A DNA stretch of 48,995 bases from Eubacteriales bacterium (GCA_028695145.1 JAQVJP010000005.1:1-48995); one strand, 5' to 3'. Counted from the stretch's first letter, positions 1 to 10,237 are shown. A program made the numbers and translations. The notes: a model not told the origin generated them from the sequence alone.

Positions 1-91
1 CACAGTCGCCGCAATTTACCACTTCGCCATTACTAATATCTGCCAGCGCAACAGCGACATTATCTTTTTCATGAATTCGAATCAGTTTCAT
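1..91 (-). CDS. uxaA: Altronate dehydratase N-terminus (UxaA), runs off left edge
   Basis: Reverse complement from ATG at 91 reads MKLIRIHEKDNVAVALADISNGEVVNCGDC..., typical UxaA N-terminus; lies after uxaB. Confidence 0.75.
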   Translation of the reverse strand, partial: MKLIRIHEKDNVAVALADISNGEVVNCGDC

Positions 92-113
92 AGTTTTTCC
101 CTCACTAATACCA

Positions 114-1592
114 TCAAATCAAACTCTTCATCACCGCGTAAGATCCTTCGGCGCGAATCTGCTCAAGATAGCGGGCTGCCTGCTCGGCAAATCCCGGCAG
201 ATTAAGCAAACTATCATCCCACATGCGTTCATTGGCAACAACAGCAGACATCAAATCGCCAGAGTTTTTACCAATCTGCTCAGTGAAAAAATCAATTACC
301 CACTGATCATCTTTAATCTCGTATTTATCGTTATCCCGACTACCCTGGAAGCTGCCATCATCGATTTTGCGGCCACGGCTGTAAAACTCAATAAGCGCGG
401 CAAAAGAGAAAGTCAGCAGTTTAGGCAGTTCACCTTTTACCTTATGATAACCAAGCACAGACGGCATCACTCTCGCCTTCCACTTGGAAATCGAGTTCAG
501 TGAAATGGCCAGCAAAGAGTGATCGATATAAGGGTTACGGAATCTCTCAGCCACCGACGCCGCAAAATCACGCAGCTCAGCCTCCGGCAGTGACAAAGTA
601 GGAATAATCTCAGCAAAAATAGCCTGATTCATATAATCCGCGATCACTTCATCCTGCATGCACTCACGAACAATATTCTGTCCGGCAAGCCAGGCAGCAG
701 GCACCATTGAAGTATGAGCACCGTTTAGAATCCTGACTTTGCGCTGCTTATATGGCGAGTGATCATCAGTCACAATCACCGGCAGACCAGCGGCGGCAAA
801 CGGCATTTCTTCAGCAATATGCTGCGGCCCCTCAATTACCCAAAAAGCAAAAATCTCACAAGTATCAACTATATTGTCAATATAGCCATTCTGCTCATTT
901 ATCTGATTTACTTCAGCGCGTGGATAGCCGGTTACTATTCGATCAACCAGCGTCGAGCAAAAAACATTTTCACTGTTGTTCCAACTGGCAAAAGCCTCCG
1001 GCAACTGCCACAGCTTAATATACTGATCAACACAGCGTTTCAATTCAAGACCATTATTATCTATAAGTTCACATGACAATATGATAAAGCCGGGCAGGCC
1101 TTTTTGATATCGCTCATAGAGAAATCTTGTTAATTTCGCTGGGAAAGAGGATGGTGGTTCCTGGTCAAATTTCGAATCATCCTCAAACACTATGCCAGCT
1201 TCGGTCGTGTTGGAAACTATAAATCTCAGATCCGGATTGGCTGCACATGCAAGCAGAGCTTGATAATCTTCATAAGGATTTATGCAGCGTGATACGCTGG
1301 AAACAACTCTCCGGTCATTTACCTGTTCTCCATTTTGAACACCGCGTTGATAGAGTGTGAACAAACCATCTTGAGCATTGATCAGCTCAGCTGTACCCTG
1401 GGCGATTGGCTGAGTCAGTACGACCTTGCCATTGAAGCCGGCTTTCTCATTCATTATATCTATAAAATAGTCAACAAAAGCCCGCAGGAAATTGCCCTCG
1501 CCGAATTGCAGAACTTTTTCCGGTGCCTCTTTAAGATACCAGTCTTTCTGCTTAGCTTTATTCTCAAGATACTTGTAACTTAAAACTTCCAT
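114..1592 (-). CDS. uxaB: Tagaturonate reductase (mannitol dehydrogenase family)
   Basis: Protein with VLQFGEGNFLRAFVDYF N-term signature; ATG at 1592 preceded by AAAGGA; ORF extends to a TTG at 1613; neighbours uxaC and uxaA. Confidence 0.88.
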   Translation of the reverse strand: MEVLSYKYLENKAKQKDWYLKEAPEKVLQFGEGNFLRAFVDYFIDIMNEKAGFNGKVVLTQPIAQGTAELINAQDGLFTLYQRGVQNGEQVNDRRVVSSVSRCINPYEDYQALLACAANPDLRFIVSNTTEAGIVFEDDSKFDQEPPSSFPAKLTRFLYERYQKGLPGFIILSCELIDNNGLELKRCVDQYIKLWQLPEAFASWNNSENVFCSTLVDRIVTGYPRAEVNQINEQNGYIDNIVDTCEIFAFWVIEGPQHIAEEMPFAAAGLPVIVTDDHSPYKQRKVRILNGAHTSMVPAAWLAGQNIVRECMQDEVIADYMNQAIFAEIIPTLSLPEAELRDFAASVAERFRNPYIDHSLLAISLNSISKWKARVMPSVLGYHKVKGELPKLLTFSFAALIEFYSRGRKIDDGSFQGSRDNDKYEIKDDQWVIDFFTEQIGKNSGDLMSAVVANERMWDDSLLNLPGFAEQAARYLEQIRAEGSYAVMKSLI

Positions 1593-1609
1593 TTGTCGTC
1601 CATCCTTTC

Positions 1610-3022
1610 TCAAACTTCGAAGCCGAAAAATCTTACAGTATTGTTGTAGCAGATATCCTGCACAAGCTGTCCAAGGCCTTCAATATCATTGTGAAGCTCG
1701 CCATTTTCGACCCAGCCGCCAATCAAGTTGCAGAGAATACGGCGGAAATATTCGTGTCTTGTATATGACAAAAATGAGCGGCTGTCAGTCAGCATGCCAA
1801 TGAAGTTTCCAAGTGTTCCCAGATTAGCCAGATCGGTCAGCTGTTTGGTCATCCCTGTTTTGTGATCATTAAACCACCAGGCGGAACCGAGCTGAATCTT
1901 CGAAGGACATTCACCATCTGTCTGGAAACTTCCGGCAATCGTAGCGATAGTTTCATTGTCGTATTGATTAAGCGAATACAGAACCATTTTAGGCAAATTA
2001 CCCTGTACCTGCATGCTATTGAGAAGAGCTACAAGGTTTTTGGCTCCGCCGGCATCTGAAGCGCAATCAAATCCAGTATCCGGACCAAGTTTGTTGAACA
2101 TAATTTCTGAATTATTACGCAAACAGCCATAATGAATCTGCATGACCCAGCCGTATTCATGATACTTTTTGGCAACAGCCTGCAGGACAGCAGTTCTGAA
2201 TTTATCACCGTCCTCTACACTAACCGGTGCGGACATACCGTTTTGCAGAATTTTGTCCAGCTCCGTTTCTGAAGCCGGCGAGCAGACTGGATACTCAAGC
2301 GCATGGTCGGAAGCGCGACAACCGTGTTTAGCAAAATAATCTATACGACGGTTCAAGGCCTCAGTCAAATCAGCGAAATTTTCAATCTTCATACCGGCAG
2401 ACGCGGCCAGAGAAGCAATATAGTCAGGGAACCCCGGTTTATCAATGTTCATAGCTTTGTCAGGTCTGAAGGCCGGAAGAACCTTAACTTCACAACTCTT
2501 GTCTTCTGCTATCTTCTTATGCCAGTGCAGATCGTCGATCGGATCATCAGTAGTGCAAATCAATTTGACATCAGACTGTCTAATTAATCCGCGCACACTC
2601 ATATCGTCCTCAGCAAGACGCTTATTACAAACTTCATAGATCTCAGCCGAGTTTGCGGGCGTCAGAGCATCAGTTATAGCGAAGTATTTTTTCAGTTCAA
2701 GGTAGGTCCAGTGATAGAGCGGATTACCGATACATTTGGGCAGAGTTTCCGCCCAACGGGCAAAAGTTTTATAAGGATCGGTGTCTTTACTGCCGGTTAT
2801 GTCAGCTTCAGGTACGCCGTTGCAGCGCATAGCCCGCCATTTGTAATGATCACCGCCGAGCCAGACTTCTGTAATTGTTTGATAGCGCTTATCTACGGCA
2901 ATATCTTCAGGATTGATATGGCAGTGATAGTCGATAATTGGCATTTTTGCCGCGTAATCATGGTAGAGTTTCTGTGCTGTTTCTGTCTGGAGTAGAAAAT
3001 TTTCATCCATAAATTGTTTCAT
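1610..3022 (-). CDS. uxaC: Glucuronate isomerase
   Basis: 470 aa, PIIDYHCHINPEDIA and FIGMLTDSRSFLSYTRHEYFRRILCNLIG signatures. Confidence 0.93.
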   Translation of the reverse strand: MKQFMDENFLLQTETAQKLYHDYAAKMPIIDYHCHINPEDIAVDKRYQTITEVWLGGDHYKWRAMRCNGVPEADITGSKDTDPYKTFARWAETLPKCIGNPLYHWTYLELKKYFAITDALTPANSAEIYEVCNKRLAEDDMSVRGLIRQSDVKLICTTDDPIDDLHWHKKIAEDKSCEVKVLPAFRPDKAMNIDKPGFPDYIASLAASAGMKIENFADLTEALNRRIDYFAKHGCRASDHALEYPVCSPASETELDKILQNGMSAPVSVEDGDKFRTAVLQAVAKKYHEYGWVMQIHYGCLRNNSEIMFNKLGPDTGFDCASDAGGAKNLVALLNSMQVQGNLPKMVLYSLNQYDNETIATIAGSFQTDGECPSKIQLGSAWWFNDHKTGMTKQLTDLANLGTLGNFIGMLTDSRSFLSYTRHEYFRRILCNLIGGWVENGELHNDIEGLGQLVQDICYNNTVRFFGFEV

Positions 3023-3096
3023 TGGTTTTACCTCTTCTCTTCTCAGTTTTGCTCATGAATAGATATTTTGTTTTGCTAATGTTTAATATCTTTTGA

Positions 3097-4158
3097 CTAA
3101 TACATATGTAAACCGCTGCGAAAAATCACATTTGATTCGGTAAGGATTTTATCTTCCAGCGGTTTATCACCGCGCAGCAGAAAATCGGTCAGAGTTTTGG
3201 CGGCCAACCAGGCCTGTCTTGATGGATTTTTGTACATAATATTATGCATTACGCCCTGTTTCATGCTTTCAACATTTTCGGGGAATATGTCACTACCAAC
3301 AAATCTGATTTTACCTGCCATACCGGATTCTGCTAAAATATTGCTCATAAGAACACTAATACGCGAAGTTACGCTGAATACAGCTGTGATATCTGTACGA
3401 TTCCTAAGAAGCTCTCGAATCTTTCTGGCGGTATCTTCACTGTTGTTATAGCCGTAAACTTTTGCCAGTTTCCAAGACTGGTTGTTTTCCGCCAGATATT
3501 TTTCGAATCCTTCCGTCACAAGATAATGCGAAGGTATCAGCTGATCACCTGCCAGTATCATTATTGTGTCTCCTGCAGTCGTCTGCGAGGCAAGAAGTTC
3601 AGCGGCAATTCGGCCTGTGACTTCATAATCCGGCTGTACAACCGCCAGCCGTGCACTTGCGGAAATATCGTCGCAGGTCAGGACAACCGGGATATTCAGC
3701 TCATTGTAACGCTCAATCGATCTTCGCAGATTCTCATCATCTTCATTCATCCCAACAGTTATCAGACCAGATATTTCGTTATTATAGCGTTTGAGAACAT
3801 CGATGAGCTCGGAACTCTGACTATTAGGAGAGCCATTGTAAAACGGCAGCTCTATCAGATCGATATTAAGATCATTCATTTCGGCAAAATACTGGCGCAC
3901 GCCCTGCCAGACATACGTATAATAAAATCTGCCTTCAGCTGCCGCGCCCGGCAGGCACACAACAATGCGCAGCGGCTTACGTTTAAGTGAAGCGGCAACA
4001 GTATTGATTCTGAAATTATGTTCACGGGCAGCAGCGATAATTTTCTCACGCATAGCCGGACTCACACCCTTCTTGCCGTTGAGAGCGTTATGAACTGTTC
4101 CAGCCGAAACACCGCAATATTCCGCGATATCTTTTATCGTTGTTCTTCTGCCATCCAT
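3097..4158 (-). CDS. LacI family transcriptional regulator
   Basis: N-term HTH TTIKDIAEYCGVSAGTVHNALNGKKGVSPAMREKI plus periplasmic-binding-like domain. Confidence 0.92.
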   Translation of the reverse strand: MDGRRTTIKDIAEYCGVSAGTVHNALNGKKGVSPAMREKIIAAAREHNFRINTVAASLKRKPLRIVVCLPGAAAEGRFYYTYVWQGVRQYFAEMNDLNIDLIELPFYNGSPNSQSSELIDVLKRYNNEISGLITVGMNEDDENLRRSIERYNELNIPVVLTCDDISASARLAVVQPDYEVTGRIAAELLASQTTAGDTIMILAGDQLIPSHYLVTEGFEKYLAENNQSWKLAKVYGYNNSEDTARKIRELLRNRTDITAVFSVTSRISVLMSNILAESGMAGKIRFVGSDIFPENVESMKQGVMHNIMYKNPSRQAWLAAKTLTDFLLRGDKPLEDKILTESNVIFRSGLHMY

Positions 4159-4185
4159 CGAGGTGTAACCTCCTGCCTAAAAAAT

Positions 4186-4223
4186 AATCACAGATAGATA
4201 AAACGTTTTATCTATTTGTGATT
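4186..4223. promoter_or_regulatory. Candidate LacI-family operator, 38-bp palindrome with one mismatched pair
   Basis: AATCACAGATAGATAAAACGTTTTATCTATTTGTGATT; central 22 bp (4194-4215) is a perfect palindrome; 28 bp upstream of the lacI-type start. Confidence 0.75.
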
Positions 4224-4368
4224 CTAAATCCGGGACCATATCAAGTCAATACTCATCACAATTTTGCTGATATTTTTATGTATTTAGCATAACTTAGTTG
4301 TTCTTTTTTGTTCATGTACGCATTTTTACTATAACGTTTTATGCATGCAGTCACCACTCGATAATATA

Positions 4369-5412
4369 TCAACTCAAACCGGCACAAACCCGCAGAAATT
4401 CACGAATACTCTCATCACTCGTTTTACTATCTATGCCAACGCAGGATATCGATGCCGGACAAGATTCAGCTGCGCCCACAGCTTCGTACAGTCGGCAAAC
4501 CTCCTGCTCAATCTCAACCGCTGACGAGGTTTGCAATGCTACCGGGCTGAACCTGGCATTGATATGTACATTTGGGAACGCAGCTCGCACCTTGGCAACA
4601 TCAGAACCTGCGCCTGCTTCAAGAAAATCTACAGGCACCTGGCTGTAACCGGCAAGCACATGCTCCATGGTAGCCCCGCAGTGGTGTATACCGAAGCTGC
4701 CAAAAGCAGCCGCCAGCTTCAGGTCATATCGCAGAAGGAACTGTTCATATAATTCATTGGAAATCATTTCAACAGAACAATTCGATGTCAGATAGCAACC
4801 GGGAACAGTCTGCCGAACAATCGCGGTTACTCCACCGGAAATATCCGGCGACAGCCTGCGAAATACTTGACCGGTTTGCATTAATGTCGCGGTAATTTTC
4901 GCAAGAAGCTCATCTATAGACTCCGGCTCGATATAATAGCCGGTAAAGAGATTTTGCCCCATCAAGTCAAGAGCGATATTTTGCACGCCCATCAGATTAA
5001 CATAACATTCAACGCGTCCGTAATTATCTTGAAGCCATTCGATCTGCTTGAGAGTTTTCTGCCAGACCAAATTTGAATCAAGCTCCGGCAGTGAAACATC
5101 AGCAATATTGTCTTCATCAAAATCACGGCAGATAACCTGAGGCGAATCATTGGGAGCATAACGAATTTCACAACCCATAATTTCCGACTGCAAATACCCG
5201 GCAGCCAACAGATCACTGCCCAGCAGCGGTCGTGGCAGAGGTTTTTTCTCACCAAGACCATAATCGCCAAAATGGTCATAAAGACAACGTCGCATTTTAA
5301 CATCGGCTTCCATACGATACTTCGGCTCATCAAAAAAATCCTGTGTAAACTCAATGCCCGCGTTCTTGTGCCACCAGGAAGGGTGGAAAGTAATATCATA
5401 TTTCATCTTCAT
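4369..5412 (-). CDS. Uroporphyrinogen decarboxylase (URO-D/MtaA-fold) family protein
   Basis: 347 aa; GIHHCG motif (HxCG zinc-type signature) and URO-D-like overall organisation; overlaps upstream paralog by 4 bp. Confidence 0.75.
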   Translation of the reverse strand: MKMKYDITFHPSWWHKNAGIEFTQDFFDEPKYRMEADVKMRRCLYDHFGDYGLGEKKPLPRPLLGSDLLAAGYLQSEIMGCEIRYAPNDSPQVICRDFDEDNIADVSLPELDSNLVWQKTLKQIEWLQDNYGRVECYVNLMGVQNIALDLMGQNLFTGYYIEPESIDELLAKITATLMQTGQVFRRLSPDISGGVTAIVRQTVPGCYLTSNCSVEMISNELYEQFLLRYDLKLAAAFGSFGIHHCGATMEHVLAGYSQVPVDFLEAGAGSDVAKVRAAFPNVHINARFSPVALQTSSAVEIEQEVCRLYEAVGAAESCPASISCVGIDSKTSDESIREFLRVCAGLS

Positions 5413-6539
5413 TCACCTGCCATTTCATGAAGCATGTTGTATATCTGTGTCTGTTCCTGTACATCCCGCCCATATGTCACCGCGATCAGTTTAAGTCCGG
5501 GGCGCCAGATACGGCCGAACTGTTCCTGTACCTGCCGCAAATCACCTACACACCGTGCGTTTAGCACAATCTGGCTGCAGGCGAATTCGCGGCCAAATAT
5601 TTCAGGATCATTGGGGGACGGATCAGTCTGAGCGCCAAAAGCAGCGTCAACCGTTCTCAGTCCGGCAATAGCTTGTACCAAATCTATTTTATTCTCCCAA
5701 TTACCACACGAATGAAAAACCGCACCACCAAACTCAGCTCCCAGCAGCTCATCATACGGTTTGAAGATCTCACCGTAATCATCAGCAGATATCATGATGG
5801 CATTATCATCACTGAAGCCAATACCGGCAAAAGCCCGGCTCGAGGCGAACCCGTGCCCGGGAAGTGCCAGACAATCGCCGATCAAATCCTTCTGCTTGCG
5901 CACAAAATCAATCAGCAGATTCGTGCAAACGCCGGCAGCAGCCCGTACTTGTTCCGGATCATCATATATTTCCAAAAAAAGATTAGTAATCGGCAGCAAA
6001 TAACTGAGCATATTAAAAGGCGACTGAATATCTGTGTATGATATCGGCACTCTGCCCTTGGTTTTATCAAGAAAGTATTCGATCATCTCCAGCATATGCC
6101 GGCCAACGGATGTTTTCTCGATCGGCAGCGGTTCATGTTTGAGTATTTCAGCACAAGACTCAAATTGTGGATTTACAGCTGGAGCTTGTCCGGGATGCCA
6201 TGTATACTCAGAACCAAAACAGGCACTGATATAACCAATCCCGTACCAAGGTTCGAGAAAATTAGCAATATCGGCTGGATAATCCATACTGGCAGCAAGC
6301 GCGCTTAGCTGCAGCTCAAGAGACTGTTTTCTGTCAGCACATTTATCATAAAACACGCCATCAGCTCGAAACCGCCTGTACACCAGCAGACCCTCACTGG
6401 CTGAGGCAAAATTCCTGTTACGCTCAAGAAGCGCTGACTCATATTCAGCATATGCGGATAAATCAAACTGATCCGACGATAACGGTTTTACGTAAGTGCT
6501 CTGGGCATCACGAAGAGAAGTATCGAAACTTGCGGACAT
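5409..6539 (-). CDS. Uroporphyrinogen decarboxylase (URO-D/MtaA-fold) family protein, second copy
   Basis: 376 aa; VFHSCGNWENK (HxCG), URO-D-like. Confidence 0.72.
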   Translation of the reverse strand: MSASFDTSLRDAQSTYVKPLSSDQFDLSAYAEYESALLERNRNFASASEGLLVYRRFRADGVFYDKCADRKQSLELQLSALAASMDYPADIANFLEPWYGIGYISACFGSEYTWHPGQAPAVNPQFESCAEILKHEPLPIEKTSVGRHMLEMIEYFLDKTKGRVPISYTDIQSPFNMLSYLLPITNLFLEIYDDPEQVRAAAGVCTNLLIDFVRKQKDLIGDCLALPGHGFASSRAFAGIGFSDDNAIMISADDYGEIFKPYDELLGAEFGGAVFHSCGNWENKIDLVQAIAGLRTVDAAFGAQTDPSPNDPEIFGREFACSQIVLNARCVGDLRQVQEQFGRIWRPGLKLIAVTYGRDVQEQTQIYNMLHEMAGE

Positions 6540-6682
6540 CTCAGCCTCCTGTAATTTCAGTCTGTAAAATATTTCTGACTGATATTATAGATGTCCTGAA
6601 GCCGCCTGAAACTACAAGGAATTATATATTATGAAACAATCTTTGAACATATTGCCTCTGTCGTGTTAATCAATACTGAACA

Positions 6683-7882
6683 TTAGACAATGATGATCTC
6701 TCCGGGGCCGCCGGTTACACACTCTGTCGCATCAGCACCGATAACAAAAGTCTCTTCCACACCTGTCATACCAATTCCGGTAAGTCCGCTCTTAGGTTCA
6801 ACAGCGATCACCATACCCTCAGCCAGCGGATTTTTGAAACCTCGTGCCAGAACCGGAGGTTCATCAACCTGTAACCCAACACCGTGACCAAGAAAATTCA
6901 CCTTCCCGGAGCCATACCCCATAAAATTATCTTCAAGCTGAGGCGGCAGATCCGCGATGATCTTGTTATATATATCTTCAGGCAGCGCCCCCGGGCGCAT
7001 CAAATCGGCGGTTCTCCGGAGAACTTCCATACAGGCACGATGAACTGTCACCGCTTCTTCCGGTGGTTTGGCGCCAAAACAATATACTTGTGTTTTATCA
7101 CTGTGATAACCATCAATACCATAAGCTACATCTACAAAAACAAGGTCACCCTTTTTCAATAATCTTTCACGACTGCCAATACCGGGAACAGCAGGACTCA
7201 TACCACGCATACCGCCCGGACCGTCGAAACTGGTCGGATACAAGGAATTCTCGCCAAAACCAATCTGACCTGCTATCATATCCATCTGAAACATACCGAA
7301 ACGAGAAACACCGTGGTGCCCGCCTTTTACCATGGTCGCGAAAACATCGGCAAGAAGTTCAGCTTCCGACATGCCCTCGCGCAGCAGCCCCGGCACAAGC
7401 TCAGTCAACAGCTGATTATGCAGTCGACCAGATTCACGAATGAGATCAAGCTCCCGCTGACTCTTAAACATACGCAGCGACATGACATAAGGCTCCGCCG
7501 CACGGATATGTCCCAGCCTAAACACCCGCTTCAATCTATCCAGCATCGCCAGCGGGACTACAGACGTTTCAAGCAAAACATCGCCAAGATCTTCAGGCAG
7601 CCACTCAAGCATATCGCGATAACTGCGGATTTGGAAAATACTCGACAGCGGTGATTCCTCGAGCGCACGCTCGTAGCTGCGGCGCACAAAATAGCCGCGA
7701 AAACCATCTGTACGCAGAACAAGCAAACCATCCTGCATTGTGCCGGTAAAATAATACTGATTAACCTTATCAACTATCATAATTGTGTCACAAGGTCTGC
7801 CCCCGGCTCGAACAGCATCAAGCAGCGCATCTATTCTTCGCTGCACGGTTTCTTCATTTATAAACCCACGCATATCTATCAC
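6683..7882 (-). CDS. M24 family metallopeptidase (Xaa-Pro peptidase/creatinase-like)
   Basis: Metal ligand motifs VDVAYGIDGYHSDKT, FLGHGVGL, VEPKSG, GVEETF. Confidence 0.88.
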   Translation of the reverse strand: MIDMRGFINEETVQRRIDALLDAVRAGGRPCDTIMIVDKVNQYYFTGTMQDGLLVLRTDGFRGYFVRRSYERALEESPLSSIFQIRSYRDMLEWLPEDLGDVLLETSVVPLAMLDRLKRVFRLGHIRAAEPYVMSLRMFKSQRELDLIRESGRLHNQLLTELVPGLLREGMSEAELLADVFATMVKGGHHGVSRFGMFQMDMIAGQIGFGENSLYPTSFDGPGGMRGMSPAVPGIGSRERLLKKGDLVFVDVAYGIDGYHSDKTQVYCFGAKPPEEAVTVHRACMEVLRRTADLMRPGALPEDIYNKIIADLPPQLEDNFMGYGSGKVNFLGHGVGLQVDEPPVLARGFKNPLAEGMVIAVEPKSGLTGIGMTGVEETFVIGADATECVTGGPGEIIIV

Positions 7883-7898
7883 TATCCTTCCTCAAAAA

Positions 7899-8225
7899 TC
7901 AGGCGAACATCTGCAGCAGCACCATATAAAACAGCGTGCCGACACCAATACTGAGCAGCGCGTTGCGCTTCCAGCTGTGGATAACAGCAATTACAATAAT
8001 CGCTCCCGCCTCCGGAAAACCATGCGGCCAAGAGCTCAGACTTACATCTTTGAGACAGTATACTACCAGCATACCGATAATCGGATAAGGCAGTACACGA
8101 CCCAGATACTTCACAAACTCAGGTGTTTTCTTCCCGTCTGGAAATAATAGAAACGGTAGAAATCTGGTAAAAGCGGTCACCATCGACATGATGACAAAAA
8201 ATATCAATGTTTGCCAGAAAGTCAT
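7899..8225 (-). CDS. azlD: AzlD family branched-chain amino acid transport protein
   Basis: 108 aa hydrophobic, TRFLPFLLFP motif, 4-bp overlap with azlC-like gene. Confidence 0.8.
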   Translation of the reverse strand: MTFWQTLIFFVIMSMVTAFTRFLPFLLFPDGKKTPEFVKYLGRVLPYPIIGMLVVYCLKDVSLSSWPHGFPEAGAIIVIAVIHSWKRNALLSIGVGTLFYMVLLQMFA

Positions 8226-8932
8226 AACAACTCACCTGCTTTCCTATCAAGCAGTTTCCTACCGGCAGCAACAGATCCCAGAATAATAAGCAGTGTCGGA
8301 ATTATGAAATTAGACGGTCCGAAAACCCAAAGAGCCATCAACGATGCGAATATGCCCATCAAAGCAGGCAGACGATTGGCCACAATTCGCCACTGATCGA
8401 GAAAAATTACGGTAAATAATGCTGTCAATACAAATTCAAGCCCCTGTGTGCTTATCTCGAGAGCACCACCAAGCAGACTACCAATAACGCCGCCGCTGAC
8501 CCAATAGAAGTGATCGAGCAGGGTAACAGCCAGAACAAAACTGCGTTTATCTATACCTTCCGGAGCTTCATGCGCGCTAAGCACGGAAAAAGTCTCATCA
8601 GTCAGACCGAAGATTAAATATGCTTTTGCCCGGCCCATACCTTCAAATCGGCCCAGCATCGACAAGCCGTAAAAAATATGACGTGCGTTTACCATCAGTG
8701 TCATAACAGCAGTGTTAACCGGGTTAAACCCGGCGGCAAGCAGGCTGACGGCAACGAACTGCATCGAACCGGCATAAGTCGTCAAGCTGGCCAGAAATGT
8801 CCAGCCCAAACCATAACCTATACTATCCATTAAAACGCCATAAGCGGCGCCAAGCACCAGATAACCTGTCAAAACCGGTATTGTCAACGGCCAGGCAGCC
8901 TTGAGAGCACGCCCGAACATCACAGACCTCAT
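8222..8932 (-). CDS. azlC: AzlC family ABC-independent branched-chain amino acid permease
   Basis: 236 aa; [29 protein letters not shown] signatures. Confidence 0.88.
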   Translation of the reverse strand: MRSVMFGRALKAAWPLTIPVLTGYLVLGAAYGVLMDSIGYGLGWTFLASLTTYAGSMQFVAVSLLAAGFNPVNTAVMTLMVNARHIFYGLSMLGRFEGMGRAKAYLIFGLTDETFSVLSAHEAPEGIDKRSFVLAVTLLDHFYWVSGGVIGSLLGGALEISTQGLEFVLTALFTVIFLDQWRIVANRLPALMGIFASLMALWVFGPSNFIIPTLLIILGSVAAGRKLLDRKAGELL

Positions 8933-9948
8933 GAGCGAAAAAACGGCGCGTACTTAGCCGCCAGTTTTATAGCCTCGACCATGCTTACGGCACTGGCAAT
9001 GCCTTTGCCGGCGAGATCAAACGCCGTCCCGTGATCAACGGACGTCCTCAGAAAAGGTAAACCGTTGGTTATAGCGATCGTACGATAGAAATCATAAGTT
9101 TTGGTCGCGATATGTCCCTGATCGTGATATAGGGACAAAACCGAGTGATACTTACCTTCCAGTGCCAGATTGAAAACAGAGTCGGCACCAATCGGCCCCT
9201 CAACAGGGTAACCCTCGTTTTGCAGCTGTAATACGGCTGGGATCACATGATCAACCTCTTCGCTGCCAAACAGCCCATGTTCACCACTATGAGGATTAAG
9301 ACCAGCAATAGCCATCCTGCCTTCTGAGATACCAAGACGCTTAAGCGCGGCAAAACAACGATGCGCAGTCGCGACAATCCGTTCTCTTGTAACAAGATCA
9401 CAAGCCTGACGCAGTGATACATGTCTCGACAGGAAGAAAACCCGCATACCCGCGACTTCAAACATAGTCAGCGGATCAGGTGTTCCGGTAAGCTCAGCGA
9501 AGATTTCTGTATGTCCAATATAAGGCACATGTCCTGCCTGCAGGCTCTCTTTGTTAATAGGAGTTGTGGCCACCGCGTCCACCAGACCTCCATTGGCAAG
9601 TTCAATAGATTTTTCAATATACTGATATGCGGCACGCCCGCAAACAGCCGACACCTCACCCACTTTATACTGGTCGAGTGAAATATTATCCATATCGATC
9701 AAATTAAGCTTATCCGGCTCATACTGACCCTGCTCCGGGCTGCTGATTACATTTATTGTAATATCAGCTTGTGTGATGGTAACAGCCCGCTGCATGACCT
9801 GAAGATCACCAATCACCACACATCTGGCAAGATTATCCAGCTCATGTCCGGCCAGAGATTTGACAGTTATTTCCGGACCTATACCGGCAGGATCGCCGGT
9901 CGGTATCGCTATAAGCGGTTTTGAATTGCATAATTTATCATCGTTCAT
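8929..9948 (-). CDS. pdxA: PdxA family dehydrogenase (4-hydroxythreonine-4-phosphate dehydrogenase or PdxA2-like)
   Basis: [54 protein letters not shown]. Confidence 0.88.
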   Translation of the reverse strand: MNDDKLCNSKPLIAIPTGDPAGIGPEITVKSLAGHELDNLARCVVIGDLQVMQRAVTITQADITINVISSPEQGQYEPDKLNLIDMDNISLDQYKVGEVSAVCGRAAYQYIEKSIELANGGLVDAVATTPINKESLQAGHVPYIGHTEIFAELTGTPDPLTMFEVAGMRVFFLSRHVSLRQACDLVTRERIVATAHRCFAALKRLGISEGRMAIAGLNPHSGEHGLFGSEEVDHVIPAVLQLQNEGYPVEGPIGADSVFNLALEGKYHSVLSLYHDQGHIATKTYDFYRTIAITNGLPFLRTSVDHGTAFDLAGKGIASAVSMVEAIKLAAKYAPFFRS

Positions 9949-10237
9949 ACAGAGAATTCCTCCGGTATATTGCCATTAAGTAAATCGTTTGAATCAGTTT
10001 CCATTCAGACTGGAAAACATAGTATAGCAATAAAAGCACACATTAATTATACATCATCTTCAAGCTTATGCGGCTAACATCATTTTATAACGCAGCCTTT
10101 TGATAATATGCTAAAATGATAATCATAAGACAGTTATCTTTTTGGTTATGCGTCATAAAGAGCTTGGAATCATTCAATGATTTACCGCTGCCGCAAGGCA
10201 ATCGCGGGAGCCTGCTATCAGGAAGGAAGTGGCCTGC

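Noticed and set aside
3058-3079. ATAGATATTTTGTTTTGCTAAT between lacI-type gene and uxaC as an extra operator
   Set aside because: Only about 14 of 22 positions match the main operator and it is not palindromic; too weak
3526-3990. 154-aa plus-strand ORF antisense to the lacI-type gene
   Set aside because: Shadow ORF opposite a conserved regulator; no independent support
4992-5399. 135-aa alternative-frame ORF inside the first URO-D-like gene
   Set aside because: Same strand but out of frame with a conserved protein; hydrophobic/irregular translation, no domain
8929-9948. PdxA as evidence of a vitamin B6 biosynthesis operon
   Set aside because: No PdxJ, PdxB or SerC-like neighbour; operon context is AzlCD and M24 instead
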